NCBI RefSeq assembly: GCF_034808145.1
Contig: NZ_JAXHGM010000006.1
Location: 62,001 to 126,000, forward strand
DNA from: Halorubellus sp034808145
GTDB lineage: Archaea > Halobacteriota > Halobacteria > Halobacteriales > Natrialbaceae
Length of the DNA: 64,000 nt
Reading direction: 5' to 3'
The notes under the pieces: model-generated
The model's input: the letters and a program-made list of their open reading frames with translations, nothing else
Told to the model about the DNA's origin: nothing
Databases searched by the model: none
Made by a program: the position numbers and the translations under genes
Shown here: in pieces, positions 23,521-32,190 of the stretch
Layout: every line of letters starts with the position of its first letter
Numbering within the stretch: position 1 is the first letter of the stretch

Positions 23521-24687
23521 ATGAACGTCGTCGTCGTGGGCGCGGGAATCGTCGGGCTCGCGGCCGCACGCGAACTCGCGGCCCGCGGCGCGGACGTCGT
23601 CGTCTGCGAGAAGGGCAGCGTGGGGTCGGGGAGCACCGAGCGGTCGGCCGGCGGCATCCGAACGCAGTTCTCGACCGCGGTCAACGTCCGCCTCTCCCGG
23701 GAGAGCATCGAGACGTGGGCGTCGTTCGAGGAGCGCTTCGGCGTCGACATCGCGTACCGGCGCGCCGGCTACCTCTTCCTCGCACGCACCGAGTCGACCG
23801 CCGCGGACTTCGAGGCGAACGTCGCGATGCAGCGCGACCTCGGCGTGGACAGCGAACTGCTCGCGCCGACGGACGCCCGCGACCACTGCCCGGGCCTTTC
23901 CGCCGAGGACTTTGTCGCCGCGACGTACTGTCCGACCGACGGCTTCGCAGACCCGCACCTCGCGCTCCAGGGGTACGTGCAGGCCTGCCAGGACGCCGGC
24001 GTCGACGTCCGCACGCACACGCCCGTCGAGGCCATCCATCGGGCGGGAGACGAGGCGGGCGCCGGCCGGGTGGTCGGCGCGAGTACACCGGACGAACACA
24101 TCGACGCCGACGCGGTCGTGAACGCCGCCGGACCGTGGGCCGGTCGCGTGAACGCGCTCGCCGACGTCGACCTCCCCGTCGAACCGCGACGTCGGCAGGT
24201 CGCCCTCGTCGACCCCGAGACGCCCGTCCCCGCCGACGTCCCGCTCACCATCGACCTCGACACGGGCGTGTACTTCCGGCCCGAACGCGAGGGCGCCGCC
24301 ATCGTCGGCGGACACTTCGACGACGCGGACCCGCCCGCGGACCCCGACCGGTTCTCGACGACGGCCGACACCGACTGGACAATCACCGCCGTCGAGCGCG
24401 CCGCCGACTGCGCGACGTACTTCGGCCCGGAGACCCGGATCAAACGCGGGTGGGCCGGACTCTACGCCGTCACGCCCGACCACCACCCCATCGTCGACGA
24501 GGTCGCACCCGGGTACGTCACCGCCATCGGGTTCTCCGGGCACGGCTTCCAGCACGCCCCGGCGACCGCACGACTCGTCGCCGACGCCGTCCTCGACGGG
24601 ACGGTCGACATCGAGGGCGCGGACGCGCTCGCCGCCACGCGTTTCGACGACGACCGCGACACCACCGCAGAACGGAACGTCGCGTGA
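23521..24687 (+). CDS. FAD-dependent oxidoreductase, DAO / sarcosine oxidase-like
   Basis: A 388-aa protein. The dinucleotide-binding start MNVVVVGAGIVGLAAARELAARG and the downstream ATG motif VVNAAGPWAGRVNAL identify the D-amino-acid oxidase family. GFSGHGFQHAPATARLVAD near the C-terminus is typical of sarcosine/glycine oxidase and dimethylglycine dehydrogenase-type proteins. It is expected to oxidise a secondary amine or amino acid with FAD. The ATG at 23521 lies about 27 nt after 'gtttaac', giving a leaderless start. Confidence 0.9.
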   Translation: MNVVVVGAGIVGLAAARELAARGADVVVCEKGSVGSGSTERSAGGIRTQFSTAVNVRLSRESIETWASFEERFGVDIAYRRAGYLFLARTESTAADFEANVAMQRDLGVDSELLAPTDARDHCPGLSAEDFVAATYCPTDGFADPHLALQGYVQACQDAGVDVRTHTPVEAIHRAGDEAGAGRVVGASTPDEHIDADAVVNAAGPWAGRVNALADVDLPVEPRRRQVALVDPETPVPADVPLTIDLDTGVYFRPEREGAAIVGGHFDDADPPADPDRFSTTADTDWTITAVERAADCATYFGPETRIKRGWAGLYAVTPDHHPIVDEVAPGYVTAIGFSGHGFQHAPATARLVADAVLDGTVDIEGADALAATRFDDDRDTTAERNVA

Positions 24688-24729
24688 CGCACACCCGGTA
24701 TCTCCACGACGCTGCGACGCCGACGCGCG

Positions 24730-24939
24730 CTATCTCTCCGCGTCCATCCGCCGCTCGGGAATCTGCTCGACGACCTGGTCCTCCGGGACGAGCATGAGGA
24801 GTTCACCGTCGCCGGTGTCGACGAGCTCCTGGTCGGTGTCGGTCCGCCAGAGACAGGAGCGCCACGGGCCCTCCTCGAGGTTCTCGACGACCTCCGAGGG
24901 CGTGTACCGCTCGCCGTCGGACCCGACGTAGACGGTCAC
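24730..24939 (-). CDS. small uncharacterised protein coupled to the upstream 164-aa gene
   Basis: A 69-aa acidic protein with a GTG start that overlaps the TGA of the preceding gene (GTGA), so the two are translationally coupled. The sequence VTVYVGSDGERYTPSEVVENLEEGPWRSCLWRT... is well composed but of no family I recognise. It probably works with its partner. Confidence 0.7.
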   Translation of the reverse strand: MTVYVGSDGERYTPSEVVENLEEGPWRSCLWRTDTDQELVDTGDGELLMLVPEDQVVEQIPERRMDAER

Positions 24940-25430
24940 AATTGCGCGAGGACCGCGTCCGGTTCCTCCTCGGGCGAGTCCTCGTCGTCCGCGAGCGCCG
25001 CCAGCCTGGATTCGACGGAGACGACGCGACCGTCGTCGACGTGCGGGGCGACGTGCGTGATCTGGTCGTCGGTTCGTTCGACGAGCGTGACCGACGGGAA
25101 CGTCAGGACGCGTCGGGTGTCCGTGCACGCCAGCGAGGATTCGTCGGTCACCGGGAGGTACGGGTCGAGGTCGACGGACGCCGACGCCGCCCAGCGCTTG
25201 GCGTCGACGACGAGATCGCTGATGGTGCTGCCGGCCGGACTGTCGGCGGCCACCCCCGAGAGCGAGAACCGGTTCGGAACGAGGCGCGTCCGGACGTCCG
25301 CGTACGCGTCGACGTCGAGCGCACGCTCGTAGAGGCGTTCCTGGCGGTCGTTCGAACCACCAGGAACGTCCGCCCGGACCCAGAGTTCTGCACTGGTTCC
25401 ACCGTCCACGGTTTGGGGTTGGCGAGTCAC
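24936..25430 (-). CDS. uncharacterised haloarchaeal protein (164 aa), first gene of a two-gene operon
   Basis: A GTG-started 164-aa acidic protein: a roughly 140-residue mixed alpha/beta region (SAELWVRADVPGGSNDRQERLYERALDVD...) and an acidic tail. I do not recognise a domain. The 'ERLYERALDVDAYADV' portion resembles haloarchaea-specific stress or regulator-like small proteins, but only loosely. A perfect 7-bp inverted repeat (25461-25482) lies 31-52 nt upstream of the start, so the operon may be directly regulated. Confidence 0.7.
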   Translation of the reverse strand: MTRQPQTVDGGTSAELWVRADVPGGSNDRQERLYERALDVDAYADVRTRLVPNRFSLSGVAADSPAGSTISDLVVDAKRWAASASVDLDPYLPVTDESSLACTDTRRVLTFPSVTLVERTDDQITHVAPHVDDGRVVSVESRLAALADDEDSPEEEPDAVLAQL

Positions 25431-25460
25431 GTTACGTTGTCAGGCGAAGAAACCACAAAA

Positions 25461-25482
25461 ACGTTCCTACGGTTGGGAACGT
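25461..25482. promoter_or_regulatory. inverted repeat ACGTTCC-N8-GGAACGT, candidate operator
   Basis: Perfect 7-bp arms (25461-25467 and 25476-25482) with an 8-nt spacer, centred about 41 nt upstream of the GTG at 25430 on the minus strand, where a TFB/BRE-TATA region would lie. The symmetry suits a dimeric regulator. Confidence 0.5.
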
Positions 25483-25789
25483 CCAATCCGCAGACAGGGG
25501 GAGCATATCCGAGCGATATCGACCGGTTACCAGACCTATGTACCACTGGATACTCCGCGCGGAACCACCCCAGGGGCCGGAGTCACTGCCGCCTATGAAC
25601 GAAAACGGTCCGATTACCATTTCCACACCGACCTTTCACGACTATTCGGGAGGTTTTGACCACGAATCGGTCACCAATCGACCGAATCTGGTCCGGACCG
25701 TTCGCCGTGGACAAGGAACCGAGCAGCGCAGGCGAAGAGAGTAACGGCGTCGCTGTTGGATGGGTCGTCCGTAGAACGGTCTCGGGTCG
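25483..25789. other. intergenic region
   Basis: About 300 nt of mixed composition between the small-protein operon and the 42-aa gene. Frames on both strands are short and unconvincing, and nothing else is recognisable. Confidence 0.35.
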
Positions 25790-25918
25790 TCAGTCGTCGG
25801 CGGGGGTCGGGTCGTCGCTGTCGTCGGTTGCGCCGCGCTCCCAGACGTTCGTGACTGATTCGCCGTTCGGTGGGGTGTGAGAGACGTTCTTCATCTGATC
25901 TCGGTCGTGTTCTGCCAT
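25790..25918 (-). CDS. small 42-aa protein with KNVSHTPPNGE motif
   Basis: MAEHDRDQMKNVSHTPP then NGESVTNVWERG and an acidic tail. It is a hydrophilic peptide that looks conserved in style with other haloarchaeal micro-proteins carrying a 'KNVSHTPP'-like core; this is recalled loosely. The ATG is at 25918. An AT-rich box ('gcgttaag' on the minus strand) about 33 nt upstream may be its promoter. The function is unknown. Confidence 0.55.
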   Translation of the reverse strand: MAEHDRDQMKNVSHTPPNGESVTNVWERGATDDSDDPTPADD

Positions 25919-25980
25919 CGTGCAACGAGGTAGCACATCTCTCGTACTTAACGCTGTCGGGGCGCCTATAATAACAAACA

Positions 25981-25993
25981 GTACCAATGGTAC
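25981..25993. promoter_or_regulatory. palindrome GTACCA-A-TGGTAC
   Basis: A perfect 6-bp-arm palindrome in an AT-rich spacer, flanked by 'ctataataac' and 'aatatacctagtatt'. It lies between the 3' end of the HAD paralogue 2 gene and the 42-aa gene. It could be an operator or part of a transcription end. Confidence 0.4.
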
Positions 25994-26005
25994 GTCCTAA
26001 TATAC

Positions 26006-26662
26006 CTAGTATTCCGCGAGGAGTGACGGGATGGCGTGCAGCGAGTCGACGTCGAACGTCGGCGTCGGCTCGGGCGTCACGGCACGGTTGTGCTCGCGGC
26101 GCACCAGGACCGAATCGACGCCCGCGGCGCGGGCCGCCTCGACGTCCGTCGCCTTGTCACCGACGTACAGCGCGGTCTCCGCGCCCAGGTCGGCGAGCGC
26201 TCGCTCCAAGTAGTACGGCTCCGGCTTCTTCCGTCGGACGCTCTCCATCGTCGGCTCGCGCCCGTACCACGTCCCGAAGTGCCGGTGGAGGTCGTGCACC
26301 TCGAACACGTGGTCGATGGTCGCGTTCTGGTTGTTCGACACCACCCCGAGCGGGACGTCCAGGTCGTCGAGCACCGTCACGTCGTCGTACGCCGGCTTCC
26401 GGCCGCGGTCGGCCTCCCGGCACTGGTGGTCGGCGAACTGCGCGTCTCGCTCCCGCCAGAACGCGTCCACGTCGAGGCCGAGTCGCGCACACGTCGCCTC
26501 GACGCGGGACGGCGACACGCCCGCCACGAAGTCGTCGAGGAGGTCCTCGCCCGGGTCCACGTCGAACGATTCGAACGTCGCGCGCACCGCGCTCCGGAGC
26601 ACGTCGCGGTCGGTCCGCTCGGTCAACACGCCGTCGTTGTCGAACACCACAGCGTCGTACAC
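26006..26662 (-). CDS. HAD-superfamily phosphatase (paralogue 2)
   Basis: A 218-aa protein, GTG start at 26662 (VYDAVVFDNDGVLTERTD). The HAD motifs are DNDGVL, VVSNNQ, the lysine of RRKKPEPYY, and VGDKATD. It aligns along its whole length with the protein at 16022-16684 (shared NNQ/SNQ, YGRE-T-S, ERALADL), so the pair arose by duplication. Motif IV ends KATD instead of NESD, suggesting substrate divergence. The GTG was chosen because upstream in-frame sequence is non-coding in composition. Confidence 0.85.
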   Translation of the reverse strand: MYDAVVFDNDGVLTERTDRDVLRSAVRATFESFDVDPGEDLLDDFVAGVSPSRVEATCARLGLDVDAFWRERDAQFADHQCREADRGRKPAYDDVTVLDDLDVPLGVVSNNQNATIDHVFEVHDLHRHFGTWYGREPTMESVRRKKPEPYYLERALADLGAETALYVGDKATDVEAARAAGVDSVLVRREHNRAVTPEPTPTFDVDSLHAIPSLLAEY

Positions 26663-26843
26663 ACACCAGCGTACACGGTCCAGGACTTCACGCTTCCGTC
26701 GCCATGTACACTCACACCACGGCAGCGACACGCTCGCTCGCAGCCACCGGCCACAAAACGGCCTGACAACCCAGCGGCCTGACCACCCCACGTCCCTGAC
26801 CTCGACGACAGGACACATCACGGTGGAACGCGAACGGCCCCGC

Positions 26844-27659
26844 ATGGAGCACGTATCCGTCGCCGACGCCGACGTCCCCACGGTCGGCCTCGGCACCTGG
26901 CAGATGGAAGGACAGACCGCGTACGGCACCGTCAAGACCGCGCTCTCGCTCGGCTACCGCCACGTCGACACCGCGCAAGCGTACGAGAACGAACGGCACG
27001 TCGGGAACGCCATCGCCGACAGCGACGTCGACCGCGACGACGTCTTCCTCACCACGAAGGTCCGCCCCGACCGCTACGAACCCGGCGACCTCCAGGCGTC
27101 GGTTCGGGAGAGCCTCGAGAAGCTCGACACCGACCACGTCGACCTCCTCCTCCTGCACTGGCCGAACCCCCTCAGCGACCTGGACGCGACGCTGCGCGCG
27201 ATGGCGGACCTCGTCGACGACGGCGCCGTCTCCCACGTCGGCGTCTCGAACTTCTCCGTCGACCAGCTCCGGCGCGCGATGGCGCGCAGCCCGGTCCCCA
27301 TCGCGACGAACCAGGTCCAGTTCCACCCGTTCAAACCCCAGCGCGAGCTCCTCCGGTACTGCCAGGACAACGACGTCATGCTGACCGCGTACAGTCCGCT
27401 CGCCCACGGTGCCGTCCTCGACGACGACCTCCTCTGGGCCATCGGCCGGAAGTACGGGAAGACGCCCGCGCAGGTCGCGCTCCGCTGGGCGACACAGCAC
27501 CGCGGCGTCTGCGTCATCCCGAAGTCGACGTCCCGCGAACACCTCGCGCAGAACCTCGAGCTGTTCGACTTCAAACTCGACGCCGACGAGGTCGAGCGGA
27601 TCGCGCGCCCCAGCGGCCTGAAGACCGCGGAGACGATGCTCCGCGGGATGCTCGGCTGA
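26844..27659 (+). CDS. aldo/keto reductase
   Basis: A 271-aa TIM-barrel protein. The catalytic tetrad can be traced: Asp in YRHVDTAQAYENE, the adjacent Tyr, Lys in FLTTKVRP and His in DLLLLHWPNP. The NADPH site is CVIPKSTSREHLAQNL. The size and motifs match the AKR5-like diketogluconate/xylose reductase group. It reduces carbonyls (or oxidises alcohols) with NADP(H). The start ATG 26844 (MEHVSVADADVPTVGLGTWQ) begins exactly at the first barrel strand. Confidence 0.93.
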   Translation: MEHVSVADADVPTVGLGTWQMEGQTAYGTVKTALSLGYRHVDTAQAYENERHVGNAIADSDVDRDDVFLTTKVRPDRYEPGDLQASVRESLEKLDTDHVDLLLLHWPNPLSDLDATLRAMADLVDDGAVSHVGVSNFSVDQLRRAMARSPVPIATNQVQFHPFKPQRELLRYCQDNDVMLTAYSPLAHGAVLDDDLLWAIGRKYGKTPAQVALRWATQHRGVCVIPKSTSREHLAQNLELFDFKLDADEVERIARPSGLKTAETMLRGMLG

Positions 27660-27726
27660 CCCGGTTTCACTTTCACTCCGGACCCGGCAGATACGAGAGC
27701 GTCGAGTCCCAACCCTCGACCGACCC

Positions 27727-29064
27727 GTGTCCGACGACGTGACCAGACTCCCGGGCGCGAGCCCGGTCGAGGACGGCCCGCCCGACCAGCTCGTCTGCCA
27801 CGTCGACATGGACTGCTTCTACGCCGCCTGCGAGCGCCTGCGCGAACCCGCGCTCCGCGGCGAACCCGTCGTCGTCGGGATGGGGTACGAGTCCGGCGAC
27901 GACGCCGGCGCGGTGGCGACCGCGAGCTACGAGGCCCGCGAGTACGGCGTCGACTCGGCGATGGCCATCACGACCGCGCTCGAACGCCTCCCGCGACGCG
28001 AGGACGCCGACCCCGGCGACCCCGACGCCCCCGACCCCGGCGAGACCGGACTGTATCGACCCGTCGACCTGGACTACTACCAGGACGTCGGCGCGCAGGT
28101 GAAGGATATCCTCCACGAGTGCGCGGACGTCGTCCGCGAGGTCAGCATCGACGAGGCGTACCTCGACGTCACGGAGCGCACGAACTGGGACGTCGTCGAG
28201 GGGTTCGCGCGCCACGTCAGGCAGCGGATCGCTCGCGAGGTCGGCGTCGTCGCGAGTGTCGGCGTCGCGCCGACGATGAGCGCCGCGAAGGTGGCGAGCG
28301 ACCACGACAAACCCGACGGCCTCGTCGTCGTCACGCCCGACGAGCTCGTCGAGTTCCTCGCCCCGCTCTCCGTCGAGGACGTCCACGGCGTCGGGCCCGT
28401 GACGGCGCGCAAGCTCCGCGAGGACGGTACCGAGACCGCGGGCGACCTCGCCGCCGCCGACCGCGACGCGCTCGTCGACCGGTTCGGGGAGCGCGGCGGC
28501 GAGTTGCACGACCGCGCCCGCGGTCGCGACCACCGCGAGGTCGCGCCGCGGGGCGACCCGAAGAGCTTCTCGCGCGAGTCCGCGTTCGGCTCGCCCGTCA
28601 CCGACGCCGACCCGAAACGCGAGCAGGTCAGCACGCTCGCCGCGGCGGTCGCCGAGCGCGCGCAGCGCGAGGGCGCGCTCTACCGGACCATCGGCGTGAA
28701 GGCCGTCGAACCGCCGTTCGACGTGAACACCCGCGAGCGCTCGCTCCCGGGGCCGGTCGACGACCCCGGACTCGTCGAGTCCGCGGCGCTCGACCTGTTC
28801 GCGGAGTTCGAGGACGTCCCCGTCCGGAAGGTCGGCGTCCGCGTCGCGAACCTCTCGTTCACCGACCGCGACCAGCCCTCGCTGGCCTCGTTCGGCGACG
28901 ACCAGGCGCGCGACGCGACCGACGACGGGAGCGAGTCCGACGCCGCGAACGGGGACGCGGACGACCAGGGACCCACGGCCGAGGGCGGGAGCGAGTCGCC
29001 AGCAGGCGATGGCCACAAGACACATACCCTCCCCTCAGGGCAGACTTCCTTGACGGACTTCTAG
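27727..29064 (+). CDS. dinB: Y-family DNA polymerase IV (translesion)
   Basis: A 445-aa protein, GTG start. The catalytic motifs are VCHVDMDCFYAACE (metal-binding Asp) and VSIDEAYLDVTE (Asp-Glu), followed by thumb helix-hairpin-helix VHGVGPVTARKL and the little-finger domain to about residue 385. The last residues GQTSLTDF form a PCNA-interacting (PIP) box (Q-x-x-L-x-x-F) after an acidic flexible linker. It carries out error-prone bypass of damaged bases, which suits a highly irradiated halophile. The insertion DADPGDPDAPDPGETG near residue 95-110 is common in haloarchaeal copies. Confidence 0.96.
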   Translation: MSDDVTRLPGASPVEDGPPDQLVCHVDMDCFYAACERLREPALRGEPVVVGMGYESGDDAGAVATASYEAREYGVDSAMAITTALERLPRREDADPGDPDAPDPGETGLYRPVDLDYYQDVGAQVKDILHECADVVREVSIDEAYLDVTERTNWDVVEGFARHVRQRIAREVGVVASVGVAPTMSAAKVASDHDKPDGLVVVTPDELVEFLAPLSVEDVHGVGPVTARKLREDGTETAGDLAAADRDALVDRFGERGGELHDRARGRDHREVAPRGDPKSFSRESAFGSPVTDADPKREQVSTLAAAVAERAQREGALYRTIGVKAVEPPFDVNTRERSLPGPVDDPGLVESAALDLFAEFEDVPVRKVGVRVANLSFTDRDQPSLASFGDDQARDATDDGSESDAANGDADDQGPTAEGGSESPAGDGHKTHTLPSGQTSLTDF

Positions 29065-29130
29065 CCCGACACCAAGCATTGCAAATATAAACCCCACACC
29101 CATTCTCACTATCAACTACCGCTCGACCCC

Positions 29131-30600
29131 ATGACCGATGACTTCGACTTCTACGACCTCCTCGAGATAGACGAGGACGCCAGCCAGGAGGAGGTCAAGG
29201 ACGCGTTCCGGACGAAGGTGCGGGATTACCATCCCGACCTGAACGACGACCCGGACGCGCCAGCGCAGTTCACCGCGGTCAAGAAGGGCTACGAGATACT
29301 CAAAGACCCCGCCGAACGGCAGGCGTACGACCGACTCGGACACAAGGACTACGTCGCCAAGCGCACCTCGGGCATCCCGGACCCGAGCGCGTGGCAGACC
29401 GACGACAGCGGTTCCTCGAGCAGCGGGTCGACGACGAGCGCATCGAGCGGCTCGTCGACGACGAGCACCGGTACCTCGAACAGGCGGTCGTCGACGAGCG
29501 GGTCGTCGGGGACCGGTTCGTCGTCGTCGCGGTCCTCCTCGAGTGGCGGGTCGGCCTCGCGGTCGTCGAACCGCCGGAGTTCCTCGTCGCGGTCCTCGTC
29601 TTCCCGGTCGTCGTCCAGCGGCGGTTCGACGTCGAGTGAATCGTCGTCGCGGTCGAACCGCCGGAGCTCATCGTCGCGTTCGTCCTCGGGTGACGGTGCG
29701 TCGTCGAGCGATTCGTCGTCGCGTTCGAACCGCCGGAGTTCCTCGTCGAGCGCGTCGACGTCGGCGACCGGGTCGTCGAACCGTCGCGCGCGCTCCGCGT
29801 CGACGGCCACCGGGAGCGCCGGTGGAACGCCCTCGGGCGCCGGGTCCGGGTCGGCGAGCACGACCACGGACGAGGACTCGCCTACCGGGACGCGGTCCGA
29901 GGCCGCGATGTCGTCGTCGTGGACGGACAACGCGCTGTTCAACTGGTGGCGGGGCCTGAACCTCGGCTGGCCGCTCATGCTGACGTCAGCGCTCCTGTTC
30001 GTCGTCGGCGCCGGCTACTGGGCGTACGCGAACCTCGACGCGTTCAGAGCGGTCGGGGCAGCCGTCGCGGCCGCGGGCACGGACACCGCCGCGCTCCGGG
30101 AGGCGCTCACGGCGCGCCGCGGCGTCCCGACGCTGTACGACTTCGTGCAGAACACCACGCTTGTCGAACCGATGCTCCCGACGCTCCAGTGGTACGGCGC
30201 ACTCGCCGGCGCGGTCGTCGCGACCGCGCTCGCGTTCGGCGTCTACCGCGCCGTCTGGGCGACGCGTCCGTACAAGTGGGTGACGATGAACGAGACCGTC
30301 GGCGTCGGGGTCGTCGCCGCAGCGGCGGCGACGGTCTACGGCGGCCCGCTCCTCGCCGGCGCGGTCGTGATGCCGTTCGTCTTCACGGTCATCATCCGGC
30401 ACACGCACCGGAGCACGTACAAGTTCGAGCCGACGTACGGGTACGTCCTCGGCGTGAGCGTTCCCCTGGCCGTCATCGGCGCCGAGTACGCCGTCCCGTC
30501 ACCGCCGGTGGGGGTCGACCTCGCGGGCGTCATCGTTCCCGTCCTCACCGTCCTCGTCCTGCTGTTCAGCGGGTTCGTCCGCCCGAAGATAACCGGGTAG
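29131..30600 (+). CDS. J-domain protein with Ser-rich linker and C-terminal membrane region
   Basis: A 489-aa protein. A canonical J domain is at residues 4-70 (FYDLLEIDEDASQEEVKDAFR, the essential HPD in RDYHPDLN, and AYDRLGH), so it should stimulate an Hsp70 ATPase. It lacks the DnaJ Gly/Phe and zinc-finger regions. Instead, a roughly 170-residue Ser/Arg/Thr-rich low-complexity stretch (about 88-265) is followed by five or so hydrophobic segments (about 275-485). It is therefore a membrane-anchored J protein that may recruit DnaK to the membrane. The linker is encoded by 'tcgtcg'-type repeats prone to length change. Confidence 0.85.
   Translation: MTDDFDFYDLLEIDEDASQEEVKDAFRTKVRDYHPDLNDDPDAPAQFTAVKKGYEILKDPAERQAYDRLGHKDYVAKRTSGIPDPSAWQTDDSGSSSSGSTTSASSGSSTTSTGTSNRRSSTSGSSGTGSSSSRSSSSGGSASRSSNRRSSSSRSSSSRSSSSGGSTSSESSSRSNRRSSSSRSSSGDGASSSDSSSRSNRRSSSSSASTSATGSSNRRARSASTATGSAGGTPSGAGSGSASTTTDEDSPTGTRSEAAMSSSWTDNALFNWWRGLNLGWPLMLTSALLFVVGAGYWAYANLDAFRAVGAAVAAAGTDTAALREALTARRGVPTLYDFVQNTTLVEPMLPTLQWYGALAGAVVATALAFGVYRAVWATRPYKWVTMNETVGVGVVAAAAATVYGGPLLAGAVVMPFVFTVIIRHTHRSTYKFEPTYGYVLGVSVPLAVIGAEYAVPSPPVGVDLAGVIVPVLTVLVLLFSGFVRPKITG
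29400..29790 (+). repeat. imperfect tandem repeats encoding the Ser-rich linker
   Basis: Repeated 'cggtcgtcgtcg', 'tcgaaccgccgg' and 'agttcctcgtcg' units create the Ser-Arg-Ser/Asn-Arg-Arg-Ser repeats of the J-domain protein. Because the unit length is a multiple of three, all six frames stay open for long distances, producing spurious frames on the other strand. Confidence 0.7.
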
Positions 30601-30637
30601 CCCTCGACGGCCGCCCGGTGGCCTGACGCTTCTCCGG

Positions 30638-31273
30638 TCAGCCGACGCGCGTCGCGACGCCCTTGGTCTGTCGGTAGTCCCGACCTCGGATGGCGGTCAG
30701 GCGGTCGACGAGTGCGCGCTCGTCGTCGACCGTCCACTCGGCGGGCTCGCGTACCGGGACGACGAGGAACCCGCGGCCGCGTCGCTCCGTCGCGTGGAGC
30801 GCCGCGTCGTCGACGTCGCGCCCGACCTTCCGCCGCTGCGTGGTGTACGCCTCCAGGACGTGGTCGATGGCGCGTTCGCCGACCGGCAGGAGGATGTGCG
30901 CGTTGATGGCGCGGAGCTCGGTGTCGAAGTACCGCTCCAAGTCCGCGTACTCGCGCGGGCTCGGGTCGCGAGGGCGGCGTCCCATGAAGACGTAGCTGAG
31001 GTACGCGTTCGACGCGTCCGGCTCGTCCGCGTACGGCGCCGCCAGGAAGCCGGTCTCGTGGAGGACGCGCTGGAGGCGTTCGCCCGCGACCGACCCCGTG
31101 AACGGAACGCCCGTGTCGTCGCCACCGTGGACCGCCGGCCGGTCCCCGACGACGTGGAAGTCCGCGTTCGCGTCCCCGTACCCGTACACCGCCGGCGGGT
31201 CGTCGTCGCCCGCGAACCGCTTGGGGACCACGAGCCCGAACGGGTTCCGGACCCTGTCCGTGACGTTCTGCAC
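30638..31273 (-). CDS. uracil-DNA glycosylase superfamily protein
   Basis: A 211-aa protein, GTG start at 31273 (VQNVTDRVRNPFGL). The active-site block VVGDRPAVHGGDDTGVPFTGSVAGERLQRVL follows the 'GexP...tG.PF.G.aG..L' pattern of family 4/5-like UDGs. The second block ILLPVGERAIDHVLEAY corresponds to the 'G..A...ll' strand-helix. The four cysteines of iron-sulphur UDGs are absent, so this is a haloarchaeal variant. The expected role is removal of deaminated bases. The neighbouring polymerase (27727) fits a DNA-repair theme, but the genes are not co-transcribed. Confidence 0.8.
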   Translation of the reverse strand: MQNVTDRVRNPFGLVVPKRFAGDDDPPAVYGYGDANADFHVVGDRPAVHGGDDTGVPFTGSVAGERLQRVLHETGFLAAPYADEPDASNAYLSYVFMGRRPRDPSPREYADLERYFDTELRAINAHILLPVGERAIDHVLEAYTTQRRKVGRDVDDAALHATERRGRGFLVVPVREPAEWTVDDERALVDRLTAIRGRDYRQTKGVATRVG

Positions 31274-31425
31274 GGGCGACCGTAGGCACCACCGCGAGAA
31301 AACCGTCGCGGTCACCGCACGCGCTGCCAGCGTCACGCGCCGGACGGCCGGCACGCGGGCAGGGATGTCGCGCGCACGACCACGCAGTCGGCGGTTTCTT
31401 TGCGGTAGCGGTCGTCCCCTCGGGC

Positions 31426-31998
31426 ATGGCAGACGACGTCCCGGCGATGACGCGATTCCCCGTACCGGACCGCGACGACCTCCCCGAGGACCTCCGCGAG
31501 CGGATGCGGGAGGAGACCGAGGAGGCCGGGTTCCTCGCGAACGTCTTCGAGGCGTTCGCGTACCGGCCGTCGCACTTCCGGGCGTTCTTCGCGTACTACG
31601 ACGCGCTGACCGAGCACACCGAACTCGAACGGGAGGAGATCGAGATGATCGTCGTCGCGGTCTCGGGCGCGAACGACTGCTACTACTGTAACGTCGCGCA
31701 CGGCGCGCTCGTCCGCATCTACGCGGACGACCCGCTGCTCGCCGACCAGCTCGTCTCGAACCACCGGACGGCGAACGTGAGCGACGCGCATCGCGCGATG
31801 CTCGACTTCGCCGTGAAGCTCACCGAGGACCCCGCCTCGGTCGAGGAGGACGACATCGAACGCCTCGAGGACCACGGGTTCTCGCGGCGCGCGGTCTGGG
31901 ACGTCGGGAGCGTCGCCGCGTTCTTCAACCTCTCGAACCGGATGGCTCACCTCGCCGACATGCGGCCGAACGCGGAGTTCCACGACATGGGACGGTAG
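31426..31998 (+). CDS. AhpD-like peroxidase-related protein (carboxymuconolactone decarboxylase fold)
   Basis: A 190-aa all-helical protein with the AhpD/CMD signature EEIEMIVVAVSGANDCYYCNVAHG: a redox CxxC followed by His two residues on, where alkylhydroperoxidase AhpD keeps its catalytic pair. The length and the C-terminal FFNLSNRMAHLADMRPN match the 'peroxidase-related enzyme' (uncharacterised AhpD) subgroup. It probably uses the cysteine pair in thiol-peroxide chemistry; the partner is unknown. Confidence 0.9.
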   Translation: MADDVPAMTRFPVPDRDDLPEDLRERMREETEEAGFLANVFEAFAYRPSHFRAFFAYYDALTEHTELEREEIEMIVVAVSGANDCYYCNVAHGALVRIYADDPLLADQLVSNHRTANVSDAHRAMLDFAVKLTEDPASVEEDDIERLEDHGFSRRAVWDVGSVAAFFNLSNRMAHLADMRPNAEFHDMGR

Positions 31999-32190
31999 TG
32001 TCCATATACCGAGCAGAACGCATCTCCGGGCGTTTTCCGCACGAACCGCACTTGACGTCGCGACGACGCGTTCGCGCACGGAATCGCAAGACACCGAGGG
32101 GTGCGAACGACCCCCATAATTATTTGCGAAGTACGCCTATTTCAAACTATGTCGAAAGTTGTATAGCCGAAAACCATATCGTATTCAGAC

